In this document: piece after piece, positions 6,856 through 14,520 of the stretch
Layout of the letters: each line of letters begins with the position of its first letter
How positions within the stretch are numbered: the stretch's first letter is position 1
From: Planctomycetota bacterium
Lineage (GTDB): Bacteria; Planctomycetota; Phycisphaerae; WQYP01
NCBI GenBank assembly: GCA_021809365.1
Contig: JAKBAC010000055.1
Span: 1 to 18,499, forward strand
Direction: 5' to 3'
Length of the DNA: 18,499 bases
Program-made: the position numbers and the translations under genes
Notes under the pieces: model-generated
Databases searched by the model: none
What the model was told of the DNA's origin: nothing
What the model saw: the letters and a program-made list of their open reading frames with translations, nothing else

Positions 6856-9138
6856 TTAGACGCGGTTCGTAGCGCGGACATGAATGCATTCGGATAGAAT
6901 CGCTTGGATCGATTGATCGGGAATTACCTTATGCTTAATCGCCTGTTCTATCGCACGTACAATCATCTTCAAGTGCGGGGCTTGCACCGTCATCCGTTGG
7001 CAGGCTAGGGCGAGTAGGAATTCGGCGACAGAGTCCCCTCTGTCAGTAGGCCCTCGCTGAATCTCGGCAATAATTACGTCCTTCATTTTCCGACTGACCG
7101 CATCGTTACTCGCGTAATTCATTTCAGCCGGTTGGGCGGCGCGGAGGATCGCAGCCTGGACGATCGCGTCACTGAACCTATTAAAATTTTCCGGGTCAAG
7201 CACCACTCGACGGTGTTGGTGGTTCTCCAGTCGCCGGGCACCGGCAGTGTTCCTTAATCCGTGCAGCACAACTGCCACCGTGAAGAATACGTCCCCCTGC
7301 GCGGGGGAGTGGTTTTGTTCTGTACCCTTCTTGCGGTCCCAGAGCGCGAAACCCTCATTCAGTTTTAATGGGGAACCGTTCATCCCGCAGAGAAAGATAT
7401 CGTCCGCGAGGCCCCTAACTTCATCCCCGCTCGCACTTCGCAGTTGGTTAAGCCGGTCATCTATGAATTTCTTGGCCGGTGAACCCTCGGGGAACTTCGT
7501 TTCTTGCAAAACCCGTTGGAGCAGGAGTTTTTCGCTATCCCACGCGGATTCTGGCTGCGGCAAGGGCGACGGGAGGAAAAGCTTATCAATCTCCATGAGC
7601 CGGTGGTGCCAGTTGGTTTCAAAATGGCCGTAAGTCAAGTTACTGCGCAGGCGTTTTTCGGATTCTTCCGTTGGGCAACAAAGCAGGCCTGCAACAAACC
7701 AAACCGATCCATTTGTCTGCTTGGAACGGAGGTCGCGGTCTACTTTAGTAAGTTCGTTACCGGAAGATGCCGCTGCAGCGACGACCACCGTGGTGCCTTC
7801 TTTTAATGTTTGCTGGATATCACGGGCTTTGCAAATCTGAGGCCGGGCCCCATTGAACTGCTTTCGCAGGAGTTGTGCCAGTGCCTTGGACCCAGAATCA
7901 TCCAAGTACGCAATCCTCCTTAATCTTTGTGGTACAATTTGGCATAAATAGTTTTGAACTCTTCTCTTGTAGCGTCGTGAATCCAAGGCCCTCGTGATGT
8001 CTACATATTGTTCACGGATTAGCCCTTCGGAAATAATCGGGTAGTATGCGCGTAATGCTTTTGCTCCAACTAACTCTTTTATAAATCGACGAAGCAACCT
8101 AGAAGAATCCATGGATTCAATCACTAGCAATTTGGTATCGGGCGGTTCCGGAATAAAGCTGTCCCCCTCTATGTTGATGGCGATTGAGCCACCATGGCAC
8201 AGGTCGCATTCTGTGGCCTTGCGGTTGGCACCGGGCGCAAATTTCTGTTTCCGATTGGCTGCCGGAGCTGTTAGGTCGTGAAGCACCGTTCCTGCAGGCT
8301 TCCCCTGCGACAGAGCAAAGACTGTAATGATCTGCTCCGCATGCACCTTTCTCTTTAGGATCCGGTATGGCAGGTCGCCGCTCGTTGTAGCTGAAATGAG
8401 GTACAGGGTCTCGCCACCGTCCGGGGCAATGCTTCGTAATCCCCCGTAGGATCCAAAGCTGCTCACGTATGGGTACGGAAGGTCGGGATTTAGCATGTTG
8501 CGAATTTGGATTGCCGCGTACGCGAGCGGTGAAATGGATGCCGTATCGCAAGATATCCTCCGAACGGATATTCCCAAGTGCGGGAGCAGTCCAATTGCGA
8601 TGAACATTATCTCCGGGCCATGCGTAAGTGCTTCGCACGCACGGATGAACACATCTGAGTGCTTTCCGGATGGCTTAGCGTAGTGGAACCCCGGAGCTCT
8701 CCCAACTACATGTGGGTGGGTGGAAACTATCCGCGCAATTCCTTCGTTTAGCACCTCGGCCCGTTGCGGCCCGTCCATTTTGTTGGTCCCGTCGCTCGGC
8801 AATGTCGTCCCGTCTAGAAGAATGTCGAAATCACCACTCCAGGAGTATTGGACTACTTGGATTCGCGCGGGTGGCGGGTTGTTCCCGTCTCTCGCCATCT
8901 GCTCGGCGAACTCCGCCTCTGAAGGCAACCTTCTCAAGAATTCTGCATCCAGTGCGCTCCCGACGACTAGGACCGAGGATAGCGCCGATGTTTCTGTATC
9001 GCGCTCATCTTGAGCCGCCCTTAATGCCCTGCCCACTTCGCCCGCATCGGCTGTTTGCGGTGGGCAGAATATTACGATCTTGCGAGACGCGAACGGATCA
9101 CTTTGCCTTATAGAAAAAGCGTATATGTTTTCGGTCAT
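6856..9138 (-). CDS. Tandem phosphoribosyltransferase-like protein
   Basis: This is a 760-residue soluble protein without a name I recognise. Residues 150-275 resemble an orotate-PRTase-type fold: PSGKHSDVFI (156-165), ISCDTASISPLAYAA (195-209), SYGG (230-233), then a strand-loop LYLISATTSGDL (245-256) where the PRPP-binding loop should be. A second, similar segment at 405-485 has YLDDSGSKALAQLL (411-424) and VVVAAAASSGNEL (451-463). Both loops keep the Ser-Gly turn but lack the usual Asp/Glu pair. A CxxC (C311, C314) lies between the two halves, and CC at 487-488. The C-terminal 250 residues are helical and of unknown fold. Start: GGAGGGG immediately precedes the ATG, which overlaps the upstream stop as ATGA. 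The tight coupling to a GHKL ATPase suggests an ATPase-switched effector or sensor. That function is inferred. Confidence 0.75.
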   Translation of the reverse strand: MTENIYAFSIRQSDPFASRKIVIFCPPQTADAGEVGRALRAAQDERDTETSALSSVLVVGSALDAEFLRRLPSEAEFAEQMARDGNNPPPARIQVVQYSWSGDFDILLDGTTLPSDGTNKMDGPQRAEVLNEGIARIVSTHPHVVGRAPGFHYAKPSGKHSDVFIRACEALTHGPEIMFIAIGLLPHLGISVRRISCDTASISPLAYAAIQIRNMLNPDLPYPYVSSFGSYGGLRSIAPDGGETLYLISATTSGDLPYRILKRKVHAEQIITVFALSQGKPAGTVLHDLTAPAANRKQKFAPGANRKATECDLCHGGSIAINIEGDSFIPEPPDTKLLVIESMDSSRLLRRFIKELVGAKALRAYYPIISEGLIREQYVDITRALDSRRYKRRVQNYLCQIVPQRLRRIAYLDDSGSKALAQLLRKQFNGARPQICKARDIQQTLKEGTTVVVAAAASSGNELTKVDRDLRSKQTNGSVWFVAGLLCCPTEESEKRLRSNLTYGHFETNWHHRLMEIDKLFLPSPLPQPESAWDSEKLLLQRVLQETKFPEGSPAKKFIDDRLNQLRSASGDEVRGLADDIFLCGMNGSPLKLNEGFALWDRKKGTEQNHSPAQGDVFFTVAVVLHGLRNTAGARRLENHQHRRVVLDPENFNRFSDAIVQAAILRAAQPAEMNYASNDAVSRKMKDVIIAEIQRGPTDRGDSVAEFLLALACQRMTVQAPHLKMIVRAIEQAIKHKVIPDQSIQAILSECIHVRATNRV

Positions 9139-10388
9139 TTCCCCTCCCAGAGTTTTCCCTGCGCTGGATCATGCCCATCGAGTGGCATGATCGCAGTGAC
9201 TAGGGTCCCGGTAACGGGCGGCCATGGAACGGACGGGGTAGTACCCGTTTTTTCATCATGTAATTCATAAGAGTCCTCTTCAGTTAGCGGTTGCGCGAGG
9301 AGATTTCGGAAGAGTGACAGTCGACCGGCCCGGATACGGATTATACCCCGCTGCCGTGTCAGAAGCCTTAGAATTCGATGCAACCCCAGCCCCTTATGCT
9401 CTATATCGCTTGAGGTGCCACGCAATCGAAGGCAACGCTTTATGGCATCGAATTCCTCCGCGACTGTCATCTTGTCCAGGGGTTTACGCAGAAAGCGCGA
9501 TGCTAGCCCGGGGCCACAGTCAAACACCGAAACCTCGATCATCGCAAGTCGATTGGGAAATGATTGGTAATAACTTGCAATTAGGGGCGCTCCGACCGTT
9601 CCATTTGCAATATCTTCGGGCACCTCGTGGGTAGCATACGCATGAATTAATGTGCCACGAACGGATTTGTTGAGTACCTCATTATTCCAGTCGGTGCGGG
9701 CCCATTCGTGCGTATTCTGCAATAGCTCAAAAAGCACCGATGATGCACATTCTCGCAAGTCGTTGGGTGAGGTCTGCCCCCGCGATGAAGGAGCAGGGCG
9801 TGAAAAGAATTTTGATAGCGCGAATCGAAGCGCGGGCAGGCTGACCCTGCCGTCGCTTCCATAGATTGACGTGGGCTTCTCGAGTGTCGTGTGGTCGGCG
9901 CAAAGCAACCAAAGCCTTGGGCCAGTACGCTCGGTGCCCCGTAGCATCAATTCTTCGACCGCGATTTCGCTGGGGGATTTGGGGTATTCAATCTTCGTTC
10001 CATCGAGGTTTGCTATTCGCGACGGATCGACGAGGAGGCCAGCCGCTGTGCCTGGGAGTGTGCGCCCAAACAGTTGCTGCACGGGGTTAGGATCGGTGCG
10101 ATCAAAATCAACAATTAGTTTGGCCGCCCCGCATTTGCGGCTCCAGGTGGCCAGCAACTGAACGAAAGCGGCTGCCCCGCCGAAATGGTGCAACCTTAGC
10201 CTCGGGGGAAGGGCGAAGTCGATTTCGGCAGAAGCTGTCTGAAGTTGGCGCAGGCAGGCTTCAACCTCTTGAATCGATTCGTTTTTGCTCTTTATCAGTT
10301 CCAATAGATTCAAACCTGCTATCTTGGCTACTGGGCGAAGAACTACTGTATATCGTATACGGTGGTTTTGTAATCCGCCATCCTGCAT
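9135..10388 (-). CDS. GHKL-fold ATPase (HATPase_c-like)
   Basis: The 417-residue protein has a C-terminal GHKL ATP-binding domain (about 210-402): N box E221-LLQ-N225-T-H227, G1 box D290-CGPG (290-294), G2 box K332-GLGLH (332-337), and a GTLVTAIMP final strand (394-402). There is no histidine-kinase dimerisation domain or phosphorylatable His, so it is not a classical sensor kinase. It is closer in layout to stand-alone GHKL ATPases of the MORC/MutL/Hsp90 type. The N-terminal ~200 residues (LRLHHFGGAAAFVQLLATW) are alpha/beta and of unknown identity. The ATG at 10388 has no good ribosome site. It is first in a two-gene leftward operon and overlaps the PRTase-like gene by 4 bases. Nucleotide-gated conformational control of that partner is a reasonable inference. 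Confidence 0.75.
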   Translation of the reverse strand: MQDGGLQNHRIRYTVVLRPVAKIAGLNLLELIKSKNESIQEVEACLRQLQTASAEIDFALPPRLRLHHFGGAAAFVQLLATWSRKCGAAKLIVDFDRTDPNPVQQLFGRTLPGTAAGLLVDPSRIANLDGTKIEYPKSPSEIAVEELMLRGTERTGPRLWLLCADHTTLEKPTSIYGSDGRVSLPALRFALSKFFSRPAPSSRGQTSPNDLRECASSVLFELLQNTHEWARTDWNNEVLNKSVRGTLIHAYATHEVPEDIANGTVGAPLIASYYQSFPNRLAMIEVSVFDCGPGLASRFLRKPLDKMTVAEEFDAIKRCLRLRGTSSDIEHKGLGLHRILRLLTRQRGIIRIRAGRLSLFRNLLAQPLTEEDSYELHDEKTGTTPSVPWPPVTGTLVTAIMPLDGHDPAQGKLWEGK

Positions 10389-10465
10389 CGTAAGAAATAT
10401 TTATGGGTTTGCGGTGCCACACCGGGGCAAATGTGGTTTCCGTTGCGGTTGGTGGATCGGGATGG

Positions 10466-10494
10466 TTTTTACGGTTCACGAACCATTGTGACAA
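10466..10494 (-). promoter_or_regulatory. Candidate promoter of the GHKL/PRTase operon with internal palindrome
   Basis: Read on the minus strand, TTGTCA (10494-10489) and TAAAAA (10471-10466) are 17 bases apart. The spacer contains GGTTC-GT-GAACC (10484-10473), a 12-base inverted repeat in the position expected for a repressor operator. Transcription would begin near 10459, with about 70 bases of leader. No obvious DNA-binding regulator is encoded in the operon, so the binder, if any, is unknown. Confidence 0.4.
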
Positions 10495-10546
10495 CGAACG
10501 ACGATCAACGAACAATTGGAGCCACCGGGGCATGAAGTTTTATTGT

Positions 10547-10574
10547 CCACGGATTTCGGAGATTGGCACAGATT
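10547..10574. repeat. Degenerate 9-10-mer tandem repeat
   Basis: Imperfect units CACGGATTT, CGGAGATTGG and CACAGATTAG follow each other. They are of the same style as the CACAGAG-type units at 158-182. They probably reflect slippage-prone intergenic filler. No function is assigned. Confidence 0.4.
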
Positions 10575-10826
10575 AGGGCGGGGAAGATTGCAGATTACGG
10601 GGCATCTTGGCAATGCGGCTCGAGGTTGGGATTGGAAAATGGGTGGTGGGGAATTGTTGGGGTAGGCACTGCGAGTGGAAGCCGGGAGGGTGGCCACCAG
10701 GAGGGTTGCCCGGATGAGTTCGGCGGCGCGCTGTGCCCAGCAAATAAAGCAGGCATTGCGTTCGTTGGTCGAATTTTTTGGCCACTTCGGTCATAATTCT
10801 CCGGCCATGGTGATGCATTTAAGTAA

Positions 10827-11123
10827 TTGACGGAGACCAATATCAAGCCGACCGAGGACATCTTGACCGAGGGGGACCCGCAGACGGCGAAACACTATTT
10901 CGTGGATGAAGCGGGTGACGGAACCTTGTTCGACCGCAAAGGTCACGAAAGACCGTCCGTTGGTTTCGGACTGTATAAAAAAAATACCAGGGATATAGGA
11001 ACCACCGACGGATCGGCGGCTCACACGGCATGGAGCCGAATTTCGTCCACTGGCGAATTAATTATACCCGTGCGACCCGGCTATAAACAAGTGTGTACAA
11101 AAAGGATAGCGACCGATGAGTGA
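10827..11123 (+). pseudogene. N-terminal remnant of a DUF3800 predicted nuclease
   Basis: Translation from the TTG at 10827 gives HYFVDEAGDGTLFDRKG at residues 23-39. This is the typical N-terminus of DUF3800 proteins, whose D-E-[SA]-G-D carries the first acidic residue of an RNase H-like predicted nuclease. After residue ~40 the similarity stops, and the remaining ~58 residues are low in family character. Family members usually have about 200-350 residues. There is no ATG start or ribosome site, and an in-frame TAA sits directly before the TTG. The frame runs 8 bases into hsdM. It is most likely a truncated leftover of a gene once in this restriction locus, which the insertion may have damaged. 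A short functional product is unlikely. Confidence 0.55.
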
Positions 11124-12612
11124 TTCACAACAGATCGTCAACAAGGCCTGGAATTTTGCGCATGTGTTGCGGGATGACGGGCTATCTTACATGGCGTATA
11201 CCGAACAGATCACGTTTCTGCTTTTTCTGAAAATGGCGGATGAGTTAACGCGGCCACCGTATAACCGTCCGGCGCTGGTGCCGCGTGGATTGGATTGGCC
11301 GAGCCTGTTGAAACTTGATGGCGATGTGCTGGAGGCGCATTATCGACGTGTGCTGGAGGAACTGGGGCGCAAGTCGGGGATGCTGGGGGAGATATTCAAA
11401 AAAGCGCGGCAGGAGATACAGAACCCGGCCACGCTCAAGCGACTGATCACCGAGTTGATCGGCGCGGAGCAATGGTCGAGCATGGAGGCGGATGTTAAGG
11501 GAGATATTTATGAGGGGTTGCTGGCCAAGAGCGCGGCGGAATCTCCGAAGGGGGCGGGGCAATATTTCACACCGCGGGAATTGATCAAGGCGATTGTGGA
11601 TGTCATGGAGCCGCAACCGGATGATACGGTGTGTGACCCGGCGTGCGGCACGGGGGGATTTTTGCTGGCGGGGCATGAGTATGTGGTGAAGCATTTTGGG
11701 CGGAAGCTGGATCCGGATCAGAAAAAGCATTTGCGGCGCAATTTTGTAAAAGGGTGGGAACTTGTGGCGGCCACGGCCCGGCTGTGCATCATGAATTTGC
11801 TGCTGCACGGCATAGAGGCTGATCCATGCCCGATACGCAGCGGCGTGGACAGTTTGGCCAGTGATCCGGGGGAGCGGTTCAGCATGGTGCTGACGAATCC
11901 ACCCTTTGGGAAGAAAAGCAGCATCGCAATTGTGGGTGGCGACGGGGAGTTGGAAAAGGAGGATGTGGCGTATGAGCGGCAGGACTTCTGGACCACGACC
12001 AAGAATAAGCAGTTGAATTTTTTGCAGCACGTCAAGACGCTGTTGAAGGTTAATGGCCGGTGCGCGATTGTGGTGCCGGACAATGTGCTATTTGAGGGTG
12101 GGGCCGGGGAAACGGTGCGGCGAAATTTATTGCAGAAATGTGATGTTCATACCCTGCTTCGGCTGCCGACGGGCATATTTTATGCCCAGGGCGTGAAGGC
12201 GAACGTATTGTTTTTTGATAACAAGCCGGGGCAGGATGCGGTATGGACGAAGAAATTATGGATTTATGACCTGCGCACGAATATGCACTTTACGTTGAAG
12301 GAAAATCCGCTCAAGCGGGCTGATCTGGACGATTTTGTGGCGTGTTACAACCCGGAGAATCGGCATAAGCGCACGGCGACGTGGAGTGAGACGAAGCCGG
12401 ACGGGCGATGGCGTTGTTTTGAGTATGAGGAATTGGCCAAGCGGGATAAGTTGAATCTGGATATTTTCTGGTTGAAGGATAAGAGCTTGGAGGATTCGGA
12501 TAATTTGCCGGAGCCGGATGTGTTGGCCCAGGAAATAACCGATGATTTGCAGGCGGCGATAGATCAGTTTGCAACGGTGGCGGAGGGGTTGCGTTCGACG
12601 GATGAAAAGTAG
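11116..12612 (+). CDS. hsdM: Type I restriction-modification DNA methyltransferase subunit M
   Basis: HsdM methylates adenine at the site chosen by HsdS and is needed for both host protection and restriction. The 498 residues show the helical HsdM N-terminal domain (1-120), GQYFTP (148-153), AdoMet-binding DPACGTGGF (174-182), and catalytic NPPF (261-264). These are the motifs of an N6-adenine methyltransferase. AAGGAT (11102-11107) lies 8 bases before the ATG. Sequence style matches hsdR and hsdS rather than the genes just upstream, so it is probably the missing partner of that pair, displaced by the intervening module. No convincing -35/-10 precedes it; TATAAA at 11082-11087 is the best weak candidate. 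The reading frame is intact. Confidence 0.95.
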   Translation: MSDSQQIVNKAWNFAHVLRDDGLSYMAYTEQITFLLFLKMADELTRPPYNRPALVPRGLDWPSLLKLDGDVLEAHYRRVLEELGRKSGMLGEIFKKARQEIQNPATLKRLITELIGAEQWSSMEADVKGDIYEGLLAKSAAESPKGAGQYFTPRELIKAIVDVMEPQPDDTVCDPACGTGGFLLAGHEYVVKHFGRKLDPDQKKHLRRNFVKGWELVAATARLCIMNLLLHGIEADPCPIRSGVDSLASDPGERFSMVLTNPPFGKKSSIAIVGGDGELEKEDVAYERQDFWTTTKNKQLNFLQHVKTLLKVNGRCAIVVPDNVLFEGGAGETVRRNLLQKCDVHTLLRLPTGIFYAQGVKANVLFFDNKPGQDAVWTKKLWIYDLRTNMHFTLKENPLKRADLDDFVACYNPENRHKRTATWSETKPDGRWRCFEYEELAKRDKLNLDIFWLKDKSLEDSDNLPEPDVLAQEITDDLQAAIDQFATVAEGLRSTDEK

Positions 12613-12706
12613 TGGAATCTGCGGGGCGGCGGCGAGGAATTTTCTGTTTTTTCGAGTAATGCGCAGAATTCTCCCCGGCCCCCATCATCTTGACAATACT
12701 CGTTCT

Positions 12707-12733
12707 ATTCATTACTCATTATTCATTACTCAT
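12707..12733. repeat. Tandem heptamer repeat, inverted copy 1
   Basis: Units ATTCATT, ACTCATT, ATTCATT and ACTCAT are, on the other strand, alternating AATGAAT/AATGAGT. This is the same motif as 5272-5292 but in opposite orientation. Confidence 0.8.
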
Positions 12734-12745
12734 CGCCGATCCTCG

Positions 12746-12764
12746 CGGCGGCACCATGCCGCCG
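12746..12764 (+). terminator. GC-rich hairpin downstream of hsdM
   Basis: CGGCGGCA (12746-12753) and TGCCGCCG (12757-12764) form a perfect 8-bp stem with a 3-base loop, 134 bases after the hsdM stop. The following TTAATCCTGTCTCC is not a clean T-tract, so termination is plausible but weak. Confidence 0.35.
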
Positions 12765-12800
12765 GCTTAATCCTGTCTCCTGTCTTCTATCCTTATTTCT

Positions 12801-12830
12801 ATTCATTACTCATTATTTCATTACTTCATT
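12801..12830. repeat. Tandem heptamer repeat, inverted copy 2 (degenerate)
   Basis: ATTCATT and ACTCATT are followed by 8-base variants ATTTCATT and ACTTCATT. It is a decayed second copy of the 12707-12733 block. Confidence 0.7.
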
Positions 12831-12995
12831 GGGCGTTGTCGATCGTTGCAAGAATGCGTTCTACCGTTCAACTCTCTCCTGAAGGGCGCATGGATATGCC
12901 GGGCAATGAGCACTGTCGCTAAATCGGGTATCATTATTTAAGATTTATCAGGATGGCCATTGAATCAATGCAAGGCATAATTTCGGAGAATGCGT

Positions 12996-14351
12996 ATGTC
13001 ATCGCAGAAGCTAAACGATTTACCCGGCAAGTCGAACCGTGCCGCGCTTGGGTCACGGTTGGTGGGTGGATTTAACAGCCTGTGGATCGGATGGAAAATT
13101 CTGCGTGGCCGCATGACGGAAGATCGTACCGGTCAGCAGGCGGCGGCGATGACATACAACACGCTTTTCAGTCTGTTACCGGTGATGGTATTGCTGCTGG
13201 TGGTCATGTCTCTGGTGTTGGCCAAGGATCAGATTCATCGGGAGGAATTATCGTTTGTGCATCGCCTGGGTTTAAATCAGCTTTCCAACCGGGGTGGCAC
13301 TGGAGCCACCACCAGACCGCAGTTTATTGTTCAGACCATCATCAAACAGATTGATAAAATGCGCATGGTTTTGCGTTCGCCGGGGACGGGTATCGTCGGC
13401 TTTATCGCGTTGCTTTGGGCGGCCACAAGCCTGATGAACGTTATTGAAACCGCATTCAATCATATTTACCGCGTAACGGAAAAGCGACCGTGGCCGCGCA
13501 AGTTTACGCTTTACTGGTGTGTACTATCGTTGGGGCCGCTGGCGGTGGCGGCCTCCCTGTTCGCATCCGCTAAATTTATCGCGATTGCCGGATCACTGCA
13601 TGTTTTCGCGGCGGCATTTACGCCGTTGGGCATTCTGGTCAGTTATGCCGGCGATTGGGTCTTGATCTTCGTGGTTTATAAACTTATTCCCAATGCCAAG
13701 GTGCGATGGCAGGCCGCTGCGATTGGTGCGTTGTCGGCCACATTTCTGTGGGAGGCGGGGAAGTATGGCTTCGGATTCTACGTTCACGATGTGGCGGGCT
13801 ACGGAAAGTGGTATGGCAATCTGGGCCTGATTCCGCTGTTTATGCTGTGGATATTTTTGACGTGGAATTTTCTGCTTATTGGGTTGGAAATAGCGTTTAT
13901 TCAGCAATTTTTCCCGGTGCTCAAGCGGCGCTATATCATGAGCCGAGGGTTGCGCACGACGTTGACGGACAGCCGCTGGATCTTGCCGCTGGCGATTTTA
14001 ATGGTGCATCGTTTTCAGGAAGGCAAACAATTGACCGCTGAAGTTGCGGCCAATGAGTTGGGACTGGCTCTGGAACCGGCGGAAGATATGCTATCTTCGC
14101 TGGCCAAGGCGGGATTGATTCTGGCGGTCGGATCGCAACCGAAGCAATATGTGCTGGCGCGCGCGCCGGAAATGATTTCCGTGGAAGATGTCATGCGGGC
14201 GGCGGGGGATCGGTGCCACACGATTGTCGATTCAATGTCGACAACGGAAGAAGGGCACATTCTCCGGCGTCCGCGTCTGCGTGAGTTTTATGATCTGGAA
14301 TCACAGTGGGGCAAAAAGCATAATCTGGCGGAATTGGCGGCGCTCACCTGA
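12996..14351 (+). CDS. YihY/BrkB-family membrane protein with winged-helix-like tail
   Basis: This is an integral inner-membrane protein of the YihY/BrkB (formerly 'RNase BN') family, whose molecular function is not settled. Family marks are the GQQAAAMTYNTLFSLLP start of TM1 (about 46-75), LWAATSLMNVIETAFNHIYRV (140-160), the G-x-L-x-AT-x-LWE stretch near 245-255, and YGNLGLIPLFMLWIFLTWN. Six TM segments are visible up to about 305. Residues 330-400 form a soluble tail (LTAEVAANELGLALEPAEDMLSSLAKAGLI) like a winged-helix/Rrf2-type fold. ATG 12996 is chosen because GGAG (12985-12988) lies 7 bases before it; the in-frame ATG at 12990 is only 1 base from it. The gene is monocistronic here. The family call is firm; the role of the tail is unknown. 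Confidence 0.85.
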   Translation: MSSQKLNDLPGKSNRAALGSRLVGGFNSLWIGWKILRGRMTEDRTGQQAAAMTYNTLFSLLPVMVLLLVVMSLVLAKDQIHREELSFVHRLGLNQLSNRGGTGATTRPQFIVQTIIKQIDKMRMVLRSPGTGIVGFIALLWAATSLMNVIETAFNHIYRVTEKRPWPRKFTLYWCVLSLGPLAVAASLFASAKFIAIAGSLHVFAAAFTPLGILVSYAGDWVLIFVVYKLIPNAKVRWQAAAIGALSATFLWEAGKYGFGFYVHDVAGYGKWYGNLGLIPLFMLWIFLTWNFLLIGLEIAFIQQFFPVLKRRYIMSRGLRTTLTDSRWILPLAILMVHRFQEGKQLTAEVAANELGLALEPAEDMLSSLAKAGLILAVGSQPKQYVLARAPEMISVEDVMRAAGDRCHTIVDSMSTTEEGHILRRPRLREFYDLESQWGKKHNLAELAALT

Positions 14352-14420
14352 ATCAAGCCGCGGCGGCGCACGGTATTGTGTGAAGGATAAGGGGATTGAG
14401 TATCCAGGGGGCGGGAGACA

Positions 14421-14463
14421 TTGGCACGGAGTAAGCCACGCGTCATGCGTCGCGCAGTGCCAA
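14421..14463. terminator. Long hairpin between convergent genes
   Basis: TTGGCAC (14421-14427) pairs with GTGCCAA (14457-14463). Inside, CGCG (14439-14442) can pair with CGCG (14451-14454). It lies between the YihY gene and the convergent helical-repeat gene, so a bidirectional terminator or REP-like palindrome is likely. No T-run follows on either side. Confidence 0.35.
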
Positions 14464-14500
14464 CCACGACCGCCGAGTCCCTCTGGAACTGATTCAGACC

Positions 14501-14520
14501 CCGTTGCTAAATGGCAACGG
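14501..14520. terminator. Hairpin over the end of the helical-repeat gene
   Basis: CCGTTGC (14501-14507) and GCAACGG (14514-14520) form a 7-bp stem with a 6-base loop, and the minus-strand stop codon (14507-14509) falls within it. For rightward transcription a T-run (about 14534-14538) follows after some 13 bases. It is a weak terminator candidate. Confidence 0.3.

Larger units (their letters stand above)
10389..10826. other. Gene-free spacer upstream of the GHKL operon
   Basis: No supported gene lies in these ~440 bases. They hold the candidate leftward promoter (10466-10494), two direct CAACGAAC copies (10492-10499, 10506-10513) just upstream of its -35, and a degenerate 9-10-mer repeat (about 10547-10574). 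The part from about 10600 to 10820 has only short, unconvincing frames on the minus strand and may be decayed coding DNA. Confidence 0.5.
12613..12995. other. Repeat-rich spacer after hsdM
   Basis: No gene is supported here. The stretch holds two blocks of heptamer repeats, inverted relative to the one at the end of hsdS, and a GC-rich hairpin between them. It appears to be the right-hand edge of the defence island. Confidence 0.6.

Noticed and set aside
10573..10818. Minus-strand frames starting MTEVAKKFDQRT
   Set aside because: They are short, quickly become Pro/His-rich, and show no known family; at most decayed coding DNA.
11058..11087. TTAATT-N18-TATAAA as an hsdM promoter
   Set aside because: Only three of six bases match the -35 and the region is AT-rich, so it is kept only as a weak note in the hsdM entry.
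11245..12030. 261-codon minus-strand frame within hsdM
   Set aside because: It is the antisense shadow of a motif-complete hsdM, rich in His/Arg/Gln as expected for a shadow frame.
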